In this document: piece after piece, positions 16,300 to 27,714 of the stretch
Layout of the letters: the number at the start of each line of letters is the position of its first letter
How positions within the stretch are numbered: position 1 is the stretch's first letter
Assembly (NCBI RefSeq): GCF_016545825.1
Contig: NC_052621.1
Span: 23,958,940 to 24,022,939 of the forward strand
DNA length: 64,000 nt
Direction of reading: 5' to 3'
From: Eucalyptus grandis
Taxonomy: Eukaryota; Streptophyta; Magnoliopsida; Myrtales; Myrtaceae
Translations under genes and position numbers: made by a program
Notes under the pieces: model-generated
Databases searched by the model: none
Seen by the model: the letters and a program-made list of their open reading frames with translations, nothing else
What the model was told of the DNA's origin: nothing

Positions 16300-18180
16300 T
16301 CGAGATCGAGCGGGGCTCATGTACTCTCGGAACGTGCGAAAAGAAAAAAGAGAGAAATAGAAACTAGGTTTCGTGTACGTGGACCACACAAACTGAACGC
16401 GGACCAGCGGTTGGATTAACGTTTAACCTTGTTTTATTAATCTCTCTCTTTTGTTCAGATAATGCGAAATACTTAAAAATCATAAAATATATATAATGAT
16501 AAAATTATTTATCTTTTTTCATGGTTATAGCATTTAATAATTTTTTGATCGAAATTTTGAAACGGAGGCCTCAATTTATTTTTCCATGAAAATGCCACAA
16601 AAGTCATCTATTTCAGTTATGTTAATATAAATTTGAGATTTTTTATGACATAGAAAGCATTGAAGTACTCAAATTTTAAAAAAATCGTGATATTTGTGTT
16701 ATAATGACTTGTAGTTCAAGATTTATTGTGATATTAATTTTTTATTTTATTTTATAGATATCGAGGGGGATGAGATTTCCATTTGCAGAACCAGGAAAAG
16801 TCAACAGAAACTTAAGGCAAATGACTCGGACAGCGAGGGAGGCGGCGCGGTGAACCGGACTCGACGCGGTTGGTAGGTATTGAAGTCGGCAGGGAAACAT
16901 TGCTTTAATTATTACACGTCAAGTGCTGTAAATTTTTTTAATCCTTTATTTCAGAATATTATCTTATCTTTCGTCCGCGAAAAAAGCAATAATTAATTGA
17001 GATGACGACAAATTATCGTAACTTGAAAATGCCCAAAAATGGAACCTAGTCAGGAGTGTCCTCTTTAAGACCCGTATTGATAGAATGTGATTAATAAATA
17101 CTTCGGTTTTAAATATAATTATTGCCGTAACGCGAGGAAGATAAAATATTTTAGATAGTCCAGCTTTTCCTGCGGGCCAGCAAATCGGACCGACGTGTCC
17201 ATTTTGAAAGACAGCTCCGACGAATATGCAACTTTCCCTTTCTTTATATTCTTTACTCAAAAAGAGTGTTCTTTTTCTTTTTCTATTCATTTGTTTTGCT
17301 AAAGCTTTACTTTCTTTTCACTTGTTCGATAGAAAAAACATCGTGTGTTGTTCCATTGTAATTTCTTTATCGCCTCTTTCTATTTTGATTTTGATTTGAA
17401 TGAAATATTTTATAATATAAGAATGAAATTATTACTTTTTGTTTCTCGGAAAAAGTAAGGCAGACTAACAAATACCGATCCGTTTCAATTTTATTACATA
17501 TTAATCATCCAATACAATGTAATTAGGGTTTCATCCAACATCATATTTTCAATATCAAAGTTGCTTGCAATTTAGTTTAAACCCAAAAAAAGAGTTTCCG
17601 AATTTAATTTTTTTGAAAATAATAAATAATCGTGGAAACTCGAACTTTGGCCTCACATAATAAAGAAAAATTTAGAAAACTTGTCCTCGTAATTATTCAT
17701 TCCAATTCGATGCGACGGTTTGAATCTAGCTATAGTTGATAGTCAAAAAGAAATTAGTTTATCATTATAGCCGCCGTCAAGTAAGAAAGTCAATTATTTT
17801 GTTGAATTTTATTAACACGTCTCCTCCATGGGCCTACTAAGCAATTGACTAAGGATATTGCAGAGTTTAATATATCGGGAATTCCTTTGTTGTGAGGAAG
17901 TGGAATAAAGCGAAATATTTTAAATTAAGCATTTTTTTATCGACAGGTGCACCGAACTTTTTGAGCACTTGCTTAGCCTCCATCGAATGTGATAGTCAAC
18001 CCGTCCCATGCGGCCATACCCATCAAGTTATTTATTCCGAAATAAACATGCCTGATATAAAATATCATGAAACACCCATTAACACGATCTTTTTTTCTTG
18101 TTTTTGTCTTTTGTACTTTCGTTTCATACCATAAAGATAGCCCCGTGCCATGCAGGTGCCAAGTCTAGCACCTTGCAATA
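16300..18180. repeat. First unit of a decayed segmental array upstream of MCU
   Basis: Three blocks in this stretch recur in the same order further right. Block 1 (16300-16900) resembles 18290-18760, for example the phrases around AAAAGTCAACA and GACGC(A/G)GTTGGTA. Block 2 (17170-17420) resembles 20380-20730, sharing TTTGTTTTGC and the TTGTTC...ATTG context. Block 3 (17640-18120) resembles 22010-22350 and 23440-23770, sharing CAAGTAAGA.AGTCAATT. Similarity is patchy and was judged by eye. No coding sequence is recognised. Confidence 0.55.
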
Positions 18181-20858
18181 TTTCTCAAGCTCTGTGCAGG
18201 AATTTTGATCAAGAAATTTAGGATGGAAGTGTCTATTTATAGTAATGCAATTGTAATCTGATAAACATTTCAGAGCCGTTCCATCATGTAGATACCTCCG
18301 GCATTGATTGAGATCAAGTGGACTTATATGCTCTCGAAACAAGTGAAAAAAAAATACCGGTTTAATTAATTGAAATCGTTAATTTCGTGCACATGAATAA
18401 AAGTGGGTTTGATAAATTTGTGTTTAACCCAGATTTATTAAATCTTCCTATATTTTGTAATTTGATATATTCAAGGCGAAATCCTTATAAAAAAAAAACG
18501 TGGGAAGATATACAGTAAAATTATTGATTTCTTTTTTCACAATTAAAACATTTTATACTTTTTAGCCTCGTTTTGTTTTTTGTTTGTTTGTTTCTCGATT
18601 TTTTTTTTTTTCTGGATCTTGAGGAGATGAAATTCCATGTGTGGAAACAAGAAAAGTCAACAAGAACGCAAGGCAGATGGCTCGGGCCGAGGGGCGAGGA
18701 GTACCCGATGCGACGCAGTTGGTACGTATTAGGCAATGAAGTCAACGTTGGCTTGTTTGGAATTTGGAGTTAATGTGTTCCGGGTCAAACAATGTTCCAA
18801 CCCTATCCAATCCTAAACATATTTCTTTGCTTGTTTTATATCTGTCACTTAAATAGTATCAAGACCCGAAATATGTGTTATACTTATTTCGTGTTTAAGT
18901 TGTGTTCGGGTCGGGTTTTTTTGACACCCCTAGTCGGCAAGAAAGAAGTCAACTTGATCACGGAATTGTTTGTCCCTAGCGAAATTATAAATGTTAGTAA
19001 CGCAAATAATCTATAAGTTTTAGTTCAACATGCGATATGATATTTAAACTATATAAAAATATTCATTACTATTTTTCTATCAATTTAAGTTTAGTAATAA
19101 CATTCTATATTTTTAGAGATCACATTGAACACATTAAAAATCCATGGACGAGATTACATTTTGGATAAAGTTTTATGGATCTCATTAAACAAATTCAAAA
19201 TTTAAACGCTACATTATATATTAGACCAAAGTTTATGGATTATTTTTGTCTTTTTTTCCAAAATATAATTGCGTCGCCAATCCCCATGTAAATTAGCCAC
19301 CACGAAGGTTTTTTTTTTCCCTATTTCTTATCTTAAGATAATATTATATTTCAGTATAAAATAATAATAATGGTAGTACTCCATGCGTGATAATAAATTT
19401 AGATGATACAAAACAACATGATAAAGATAATTTTTTTGAAATAATTTTTTTGAAAATTCCAATCTTTCTTTTTTTCAAATGCAAGTTTACAAAAAGGTTT
19501 TGCTAGCATAATAATCTTTAGACTATTATGAAAATAACAATTTGTCATGAGTCATAGATTCTTAAAATAGTGGGTCCCACAATAATTTATAATTTTTGTT
19601 ATTTAATTTTTGTGATCCAAACTAGACCATTATTTAAATAGTAGATTAAAAATTGTCATGCAATCATTTATCTTTACAAAATTGGTGGCTCTCAACCTTA
19701 TGGCATGTTTGTTTTGAAAAAATTTCATTATAGAATGAACTGCTTTTTGGGAAATCATGGGAAATTATTTATCATGAAGACGTTTTCACTTTTTAAGCTA
19801 GTGAATTTGTTTTCTTAACTTTAAGCATGCATCTTTTTTCTTTTATCATAGATGCTTTTTCATTGACCAATCAATTTTAGCAAATTAAATGTGTGAAAGT
19901 CTAGAATATCTGATTCGTGGAAGAATTGTGAACCTATTATTGGATGTGTTTGTTTCAAAAAAAATGAACAATTTAAAAAAAAAAAATCTACGAAACAAAT
20001 GATTTAAAAATAATTATTCGATAAAAAATGTTTCTTTATGGACAATAATTTATGTCTAAATATTTTCACAAACGATAAAAATTTCTTTCATTTATTTATT
20101 TTTATAAACAATATGAATGATTATTATTGAAAAAATATTTTTTAAATAATTTATTTTTCACGAATTAAACGGAAATTAATTGGGTCTTAACCTCATAAAA
20201 TACGGTCGTGACTCGGATTCGGGTGACCACCCTTCCTAATGGAAACCTCCCCACTTTCTCGGGGAAATACGGGGAGTGGGGTCGTGAGTGTAGAGTAGGA
20301 ATAAAGTAGACCGACAAAAAAAACATATTACGGTCGTGACTCCGCATTGGCATTGGTGGCGGCCAGTGACTCAGACCGGCCAGTGACTTAGACCGACGTC
20401 TCTTTTTTAATGCCACCTCGAACGAATTTGCAACTCGTCCTTTCCTTTTTCCTCTTTTCATGCTTTACCCCCCCCCTCCCCCCCTCCCAAAAAAAAAATT
20501 CGTTTTCTTTTCTTCTTTCATTTGTTTTGCCGACGCTTTTCGTTTCGTTTCCTTTTCATTTGTTTGATAAAGGAATCGAATTGTTTATTGTCGTACCTTG
20601 ACCCATCTTTTCCACCACGCCATAACTTTTTCTATTGTAATATCAATCCGCCCATGTGCTGAGGGATTTTGCTAATTGCCTCTTTCGAATTTGATATCAA
20701 TTTCAATTAAATATCGTTTCGTGAGTATGTATACGGTTAAATCATTTCACTATGTTCTTTCAAAAATTAAGACAAGGCTAAAAAAAAAAGTATCCGGTCC
20801 ATTTTAATCTAACTAACGATATTATGAATGTTGTTATTACATTTCCATAATTTTGTTA

Positions 20859-21897
20859 AGCTACGTTTGATCGTCCAAATTTCTAATCATGATAGAATAG
20901 GATATAATAGGATATAATATTCAATGGATTTTGATATATCATATCTACTATTTAGTGATTGTAGTAATAAAGTCAATATATTCATATCATATCATATACA
21001 TTGTTTTGTATAAATGATACATTAGTAAAAATGAACAATTTTTTTTATAAACGAAGATAATAAAAATCTCTCACAATAATCTTGCTTACTTTATTTTATT
21101 TGGTTTTTATTTTATTTTTTCCTCTCTTTTATTAATTAATTTCCTTTTTTTCTTCCCTCCTGTCATTCTCTAATAAAATTTTATTAAATAGTGGACTATA
21201 CTAATATAAATATATAATTAAAAAATATGTAAAAATAATATTAAATTAAAATAACTAAATTGTTATTTTTTGTTATTTTGAATTTCTTATATTAGAATTC
21301 AAATATTATTTATCGAGATATAATTTTAATTTTGTTAATTTTAAAAAAATTCCTTCAAGAAAAATAATTATTACTCACACTACTCTTACTTACTTTACTT
21401 TATTTGCTTTATTTATTTTATTTTCCTCTATTTTATTAATTAATTTTTTTTTTTCCTTCTTATCGTTCTCTAATCAAATTTTATTAAATAGTAAACTGTA
21501 CTAACATACCTAAAATACTAAAATACCTAATATATATAAATATTGAAATTATTTTATAAAATATAATTAAATCCGAATATATAAATAAAAATAAGATTAA
21601 ATTGAAATAACTAAATTGTTATTTTGTTATTTTGAATTTCTTATGTGAGAATTTTAATATTAATTATATTGAGATATAATTTTGATTAATTTTATTGATT
21701 TTAAAAAGTCTGTCATTCAATAAAAATAATTTTCCATTATGGATACTATAAATCCTATCCACCTCTATCCCACCTCCTATGTGTGATAATTTTATCTGGT
21801 CTATATCTCTTTTTATCCTGTCTTGAATAGGCACCAAACACATGATATAATAAATTTTATCTTATCTCAAATTTCATCTTAACTGCCAAACGCAACC
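20859..21897. mobile_element. Tourist / PIF-Harbinger-like nonautonomous element
   Basis: About 1.04 kb, AT-rich and without coding capacity. It is flanked by TTA on both sides (20856-20858 and 21898-21900), the target-site preference of PIF-Harbinger. The ends are imperfect inverted repeats: AGCTACGTTTGATCG at the left and, read on the minus strand, GGTTGCGTTTGGCAG at the right. Family is inferred from TSD and ends only. Confidence 0.5.
21050..21715. repeat. Two ~300-bp direct repeats inside the TTA-flanked element
   Basis: The stretch 21050-21345 recurs at 21380-21715. Shared phrases include TTTATTAATTAATTT, AAATTTTATTAAATAGT and AATAACTAAATTGTTATTTT. This is either an internal duplication or part of a larger ancestral element. 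Confidence 0.7.
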
Positions 21898-22009
21898 TTA
21901 GGGTTTATGTGATGAGATATTTTCAACAATAAAATCCCCTTTGATTTGGTTAAAAAAAATTAAAAAATGAAGGGTCTTGAAAAATAATATGATGGAACAA
22001 TGTATAATT

Positions 22010-22760
22010 GTGGAAAATGCACTTAAGCCTCAAATAAGAAAAAGTCCAAAATTCGTCCTCATAATTACTAATTCCAACTCAATGCACCGGGATGAATCCT
22101 TTTTGTAGATAATTAAAAAGAATCTACCTTGTCATTACAACCGCCTTCAAGTAAGAGAGTCAATTTTTTTATTTATTAATATGTCGAGACACATACATTT
22201 TTCATATCAATAGATGCTTGGGGCTCTTTGAGCACTCGAGTAATAGTCTCTCCATCAGGTGCACCGGTCACTCATTTCATAAATATTGCTTTATTTATTC
22301 TCAAATAAATAAGTTTGAAAAATATCATGCGGAAATCATTAACGTGCTTTTAAAAAAAAAATTATTTTGCACCAACCAAGAACCAAAATTGAAAACTCGA
22401 AAAAAGTCATGAAATTTTTTATTATAGCGACTGGATAGTGTCGAGGCCAATTTTCAAAAACCTTGATTAACCCACTTCTCTGAGAAGCACCCTCGCCATT
22501 TCATAATTTTACAACTAAGTTATCCCCGACACGACATGACGTGAATTCAAGGATAAAATATAAGATAAAAGCCTTCATTGTCAAGTTAGCAATAAAGGAT
22601 TCAATTCATTCATGATACCTACCCGGTGGGCTCCCATTTTAAATTTTTCATAAATCCTTTTCTCACTCACCTTCTCTCTACCATAAACACCCCCACCTAA
22701 TCTCTCTTTTCCCACACCTTTTTCTTCTCAATCCTAAGTAGCACCAATACTAACACGCGA
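22010..22760. repeat. Direct repeat, copy 1 (partner at 23440-24130)
   Basis: A long noncoding segment with a clear direct partner 1.4 kb to the right. Shared stretches include GCTCTTTGAGCACT, GAGTAATAG.CTCTCCATC, ATATTGCTTTATTTATTCTC, AAGAACCAAAATTGAAAACTC, CCTTGATTAACCCAC and CATTTTAAATTTTTCA. Visible similarity is higher than within the 16-18 kb blocks, so the duplication is younger. Confidence 0.8.
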
Positions 22761-23439
22761 CACATGACATGACACGATACGCCGGTACGTCATTTATAAA
22801 AAAACAGAGAATTCCGATACATTGAGACACGTTATAAATATATTATACATAATAAATTATCATTTTTATTATTATTTCAATCAAATTAATTTGAGTCAAA
22901 TTCATAAATAACACTAATCCTCCATTTTTTAATATCATTCATTATTTCAATTTGACAAATTCAACTTTATTTCAATAATTCATAAAATTTGGAGAAAAAA
23001 AGTGATCCATATCATGAACTCGCATGTTAAATATGTTGGAAGAGGAGAAAAAAAAAATTAAATGGTGAATTGCGTATCACGGGAATGAAATCAAAAAATA
23101 AGAGAAGACTAGGTTTTTCTTCTTTTTCAACTTATTATTTTTATTATTGTGTTTTATTTTTTCACATATATATTTTTTGACCTCTTATTTATTGAATTTT
23201 TAAAATTGACATCGATATTGGAATCACATGTCGGAAACTTGTATGTCAGAATTCCAATTTGAGTTAGAAAATGTCGAGAAAGTTGACTAGGTGTTAGATT
23301 TTTCAATATGTCTTGACTGAGTGTCGGAGAGTCTTGGAGAGTGTTGGACACATATCGAAGTGTCCGATACGATACGAAAATTCTTGGAGAATGTCGGTGT
23401 AGTGAGAAGTTCTCACTAACCTTCTCTTTTTCATAAAAA
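22761..23439. other. AT-rich spacer between the two direct repeats
   Basis: No gene. Contains short runs with GTGTCGGA/TGTCGG-type phrases around 23270-23400 and otherwise simple AT-rich sequence. Confidence 0.4.
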
Positions 23440-24130
23440 CCCTACATGAGACGATTAAAAATAATCTAACTTGCCATTACAACTACCTTCAAGTAAGAGT
23501 CATTTTTTTTTAATTGATACGTGTTCTTGAGAGCAGTCAATTAAGAATATTGTATAGTTTGATATATTAATTATTATTTTGTTATGTATAATCAAAGAAA
23601 ATTAATCGAAAATAAGCATTTTGCGTATTCGATAGATGCTTGGAGCTCTTTGAGCACTTGAGTAATAGACTCTCCATCGGGTGCGGCATTCACTCGTTTC
23701 ATACATATTGCTTTATTTATTCTCAGGTAAACATGTTTGAAAAACATCATGTAAAAATCATTAACATGCTTGTTAAATAAAAATTCTTCTGCACCAGACA
23801 AGAACCAAAATTGAAAACTCAAAAAAAGTCATATAATTTTTTTGATAGTGATTGGATAGTGGCCAGGCCAATTTTCGGAAACCTTGATTAACCCACATCC
23901 CTGAGGAGCACCCTCACCATCTCATAATTTTGTTACCAAATTACCCCAAACAGGACGTGAATTCAAGGAAAACATAAGATAAAGCCTTCATTGCCAAGTT
24001 AGCAATAAAACATTCCATTCATTGATCAACGTGTATCCAGTGGGCTCACATTTTAAATTTTTCACAACTCCTTCTCTCTACCATAAACACCCCCGCCTAA
24101 TCTCTCTTTTCGCACGCTTTTTCCTTTTCA
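23440..24130. repeat. Direct repeat, copy 2 (partner at 22010-22760)
   Basis: Right-hand copy of the same segment, including the conserved GCTCTTTGAGCACT and TTGATTAACCCAC phrases. It is followed by unrelated sequence holding a 90-codon frame at 24184-24456 whose protein I do not recognise. Confidence 0.8.
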
Positions 24131-26395
24131 CTCACCTTCTCTTTTTCATAAACACCCTCACATCATTAGAAACATGAGACGATTTGGATTTGTTTTGGAC
24201 CATAGTAGAGAGTTCTTTATTCGTTGTTATGGTTTTTTCTGGAGCTTCGAGGAAGTGCAGCTGTGGTGATGATGATGCTGTCGATGACGAGGAAGATTGT
24301 GACCAGGTCAAGAAAAGCATTATTGTTTTCTTAATGATGAATTCGAAAAGAGGACCAGACCTTTATTCCCACTTTCTCAAATCGGTCCTCGGGTTCAACC
24401 AGCATCAACTCACCATTCTCGGCGATGGCCAACGACATCGACAGGAAGGTGAGTGAGAAAGAAACTTTTGAAAAATCTGACGATCTTATCGGACTATTGC
24501 TGACTTGACAGGCGAGTGTATCCATATTTTCTCGAGTTCGAGAGGGACAAATTTCAGACCATCTAAGCAATGATCCACGTCACGTTACTTAACTCCGACT
24601 AGTGCAACCATCATACGCGTCCATATCTAAATGACAAATAAAACAAGAGCACTCAATCCCACTTTTTGCTGGAGCGGATGTGGAATCGTACCATCCCTGT
24701 TCTTTTCCCCCTCACTTTCTTCTTATGACATAAAAGTAGCCCGAGCCATGCATGTGCGAAGTCTAGTGCCTTTCAATATTTCTCAAACTTTACATAAAGT
24801 TTTTGCAGAATATAATGAAAATATCAATTTACTGCAATATAGTTGTAATGTGATAAACTTCTTTTAGTCATTACATAAAAATATTTTTTCCTAGAAAATA
24901 GATGATTTGAAAAATAATCTTTTTAAAAAAAAAAATGATTGTTTATATCACTTAATATAATTAATTGTTGAAAAAAATTCTAACTATCAATAATGATTTA
25001 TGTCTAAATATTTTGTGCACGGTGAAAACATTTTTCTCTCATTTATTTTTGGTAAGCGACTTAAACGATGATTTTTTAAGATAATATTTTCCAAATTATA
25101 TGTGCTCTGAGCTAGGCCGGCCATCGAGCCCTGTCGGCATGGGCACCTCGCGGCTCGGCATGCCTGGGGATGGGCTATCACACTGACAGGCCCACTTGAA
25201 ATGGGCCCGTACTAGGCACGGCCTGTTGGGCCCTCGGCCTGTTGCCATTTTCCCCCGACCTCAAAGGTCGATGGGCCAAATCCAATGATCCACATTCCAC
25301 ACGGGCCCGACACATGGGCCCAACCACTTACAATTTTTGGGGCTCCAAGTCGCCAAAATTTGAATGGTCATCGATACAATGATTGCCGGACAAAAATAAC
25401 TTCCTCCGTAAATTGGCCAGCAACCTCCTCGTTCTTTACCATTAATCGATCCTTACTTACATCCCACTTCATCGAGCTCTCTTGCTCTCTAAATTTCGTC
25501 AATTTAATTGTTCTTTCTTCTCCTTGCAACGATTTAATTATCTTTTCAAAATGAGAACAACAATGATTGTTTCCAGTTATCTCAACTCAATTAAGAGTTT
25601 AGCTAACAAAACTCGTTCGAGTCTTCAATGAGTTTCACAACGGTAATATTTATGTGTTAGCTCCACTTAGCAACAAGCCCAATACGACAACAGTGAGACA
25701 CAACAATCTTTGAGTTGGGTGGAATTATTGGGTCCGACGCCACAGGCTAGTGTCAGCCAAAACGCTACCTCTCATGATAACTTTACACTTGAAGAAAACC
25801 TCCAACAATTGTGATGACGGCTTCACAAAGAAGAATGTTTGGTGTCGGGAGGACATTCCGGCTCGGGATCAATGCTAATAGATGTTAAGAAGGTTGTTTG
25901 GAAGATATGTGGTGCCAAATTATCTAGTGATACACGTGTGAGATGGACCACTGGAGGAGGAACGAAGCCAAACATGATGTAGAGATGTACGCAGTCAAGG
26001 GAAGCTCTTCAAATACAATGCCACATGGTAAGTACAACAAGATGAGAAGTCAGTGGGAGCTTGTAGTTTATTAGCTTATCATCGGCCAACCCTTTGGCTT
26101 CGTAGAAGATCCCCGCTCTGTCTACTATGTGCAAGCCGCTCTTATATTTAAGAGGATTGTGAATTGCGTCACCAAACTCTTCCATTTAAGAAGTCGATAT
26201 TTCCGCATGCTTCCCACAATATAGTCACTAAAATAATAAGAACTGTCAATAAGTTTTTCATCTTTGATAAAATTTACTCAATTACTTTAAATAATGCCAA
26301 CATGAACACCTCTTTGACTTGGGGTTCCAATAGTTAAATCCTAGATGCAAAGAAATTTCCTTCCATATGTAAAGTGTGTGTTAATGCCTTTACTT
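24131..26395. other. Gene-free stretch with repeat fragments
   Basis: 24720-24860 matches the start of the second array unit; 24860-25090 is related to about 19970-20160 (shared ATTTATGTCTAAATATTTT). At 25105-25330 lies a GC-rich block with many GGGCC/GGCCC words in both orientations, the look of a degraded hAT-type nonautonomous element. From 25.33 to 26.4 kb I see no coding exon and no repeat I can name. Confidence 0.4.
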
Positions 26396-26712
26396 TGTTG
26401 AGCTTATTCCACATTAGTTATGAAAGAGGCTGGTGGTCGATTCGTAAGTGTGATGGAAAGTCTTACATTTTGAATTAGCTTTTGAGGTAAGAGAGACTTT
26501 AAATCACCCAATGCTAGTATCAGAGCTTAGGTTTTCAACAAATCTGGAGCCAACAATCATATGAGAGAGTTGCGAGTTGTTATAATTTTGACTCTAACTT
26601 AATGTGTGAGGGGAGATCGTTAAGATTGTTCCATATTAGTTATGAAAGGGTCTAGTGGTTGATTTATAAATGTGAGAGAAAGTTTCACTTTTGAGCTACT
26701 TACTTTACAAAT
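26396..26712 (+). mobile_element. TRIM-like miniature LTR retrotransposon
   Basis: A left terminal repeat of about 115 bp (26396-26510, TGTTGAG...CA) is followed by TAGTATCAGAGC at 26515-26526, close to the TGGTATCAGAGC primer site complementary to initiator tRNA-Met. After ~85 bp of noncoding interior comes the purine tract GTGAGGGGAGA (26606-26616). A second repeat follows from 26618, whose first T appears mutated to C. The two repeats share TTCCA.ATTAGTTATGAAAG and the ..AAGTGTGA/AAATGTGA context. LTR, PBS, PPT and LTR in about 320 bp fit the TRIM class. The right boundary and TSD are uncertain (TACTT is a candidate). Confidence 0.62.
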
Positions 26713-27400
26713 CTATGGCCACTATATATAGGTAGGTTCAATTTATTAGCCGTTGAATTGTTAGGGTATCAAAGGCGAGTCTAAGGTTTACGATGGGGTG
26801 GGATGACATGGAAGAGTATCAAGTGTATTTCAATGAGGAAGATAGCTATTTTGTACATAAATGTTTGTTATAAAATGTAAAGTGTTGAAGGGAACTCTTG
26901 TCAACCACCCTTTCGATTAACATGAGTTTCATATATAAACATCCTCCAATAGAAAAATACCTGAGTGAGGGTCCGAGCATGGCCTAAATGGACTCAGCCT
27001 AGGGAACAGAGGATTAAAAAGATTGGTAATGGATAAAGGTCTTTAATTTACCAATTTATCAAACAGTCTCTACATTTCACTAAACCCCTTTAGGCTAAAG
27101 GCATTTATATTTCCCCAATGGCTTTTCCTATAAGCTCGAACCAAACGTAGACTTAGAGTGGATCACGTGCATTCGGAGCTCTATGCCGAAATTAAGATCA
27201 CCAGGGGGCAAAATGAAACGAACCTGAAAACGTGGTAGCAATTTCATGCTTATCTCGGATGTTAGGGAAGCAGGTTGTAATGTTTCTATAAATTAAATGA
27301 AGGTTTCCGTTCAAAAAAATAAAAATAAAAATTGAGGGGGCTGCGCTAAACGCGAGCGAAGCACCGACTCGATTGAGGGGGGACGGACAAACGGAGCACT
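26713..27400. other. Intergenic, LTN1 distal upstream region
   Basis: No gene or named repeat recognised. Composition changes from AT-rich to GC-rich on approach to LTN1 at about 27.34 kb. Confidence 0.4.
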
Positions 27401-27512
27401 GTCATCGCATATAAAAACTAAAACGTTCGAGCGGACTTCTGACGGCCACAGACAGAGAGAGAGGGAGAGAATTGTCGTCGCATATAAAAGTTCGAACGGA
27501 CTTACGGCGGCC
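27401..27512 (+). promoter_or_regulatory. Duplicated TATA-containing promoter block of LTN1
   Basis: Two copies of a promoter-like block lie 73 bp apart, at 27401-27447 and 27474-27512. Each begins GTC(A/G)TCGCATATAAAA and continues through GTTCGA.CGGACTT to a GGCC. They place TATAAAA at 27410-27416 and TATAAAAG at 27483-27490, the latter 232 bp upstream of the LTN1 ATG. A (GA)n stretch lies between. Use of one or both as core promoter is inference. Confidence 0.55.
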
Positions 27513-27714
27513 GGCGAGATCGATCGGCCGCCTCCGGAGGCGAGGCGAGGCCAGGCGGTGGAGCTGCGAGCCCGTTGAATCTGCGTAGTCAATCGTCGCG
27601 AGCGGCGTCCTGCGCCCGAAAGCTATCGAAGTCTCGGCCGGCGCCCCTTCCTTTCCGACCAAAGTCTCCGCGTCCGCGACAAAGGGAAGGGGGCAAGAAG
27701 AAGGCGGCGCTGAG

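Larger units (their letters stand above)
18120..22350. repeat. Second unit of the array, enlarged by insertions
   Basis: Repeats the three blocks of the preceding unit in the same order but is about twice as long. Inserted material explains the difference: AT-rich DNA at about 19700-20170 and the TTA-flanked element 20859-21897. The start of this unit (18125-18290) recurs at 24720-24860, sharing GCC(A/G)TGCA.GTGC.AAGTCTAG and CAATATTTCTCAA. No gene seen. Confidence 0.5.

Noticed and set aside
24184..24456. 90-codon frame with a Cys/Asp-rich stretch (CSCGDDDAVDDEEDCD)
   Set aside because: No family recognised, no matching exons around it, and it lies in the decayed repeat array.
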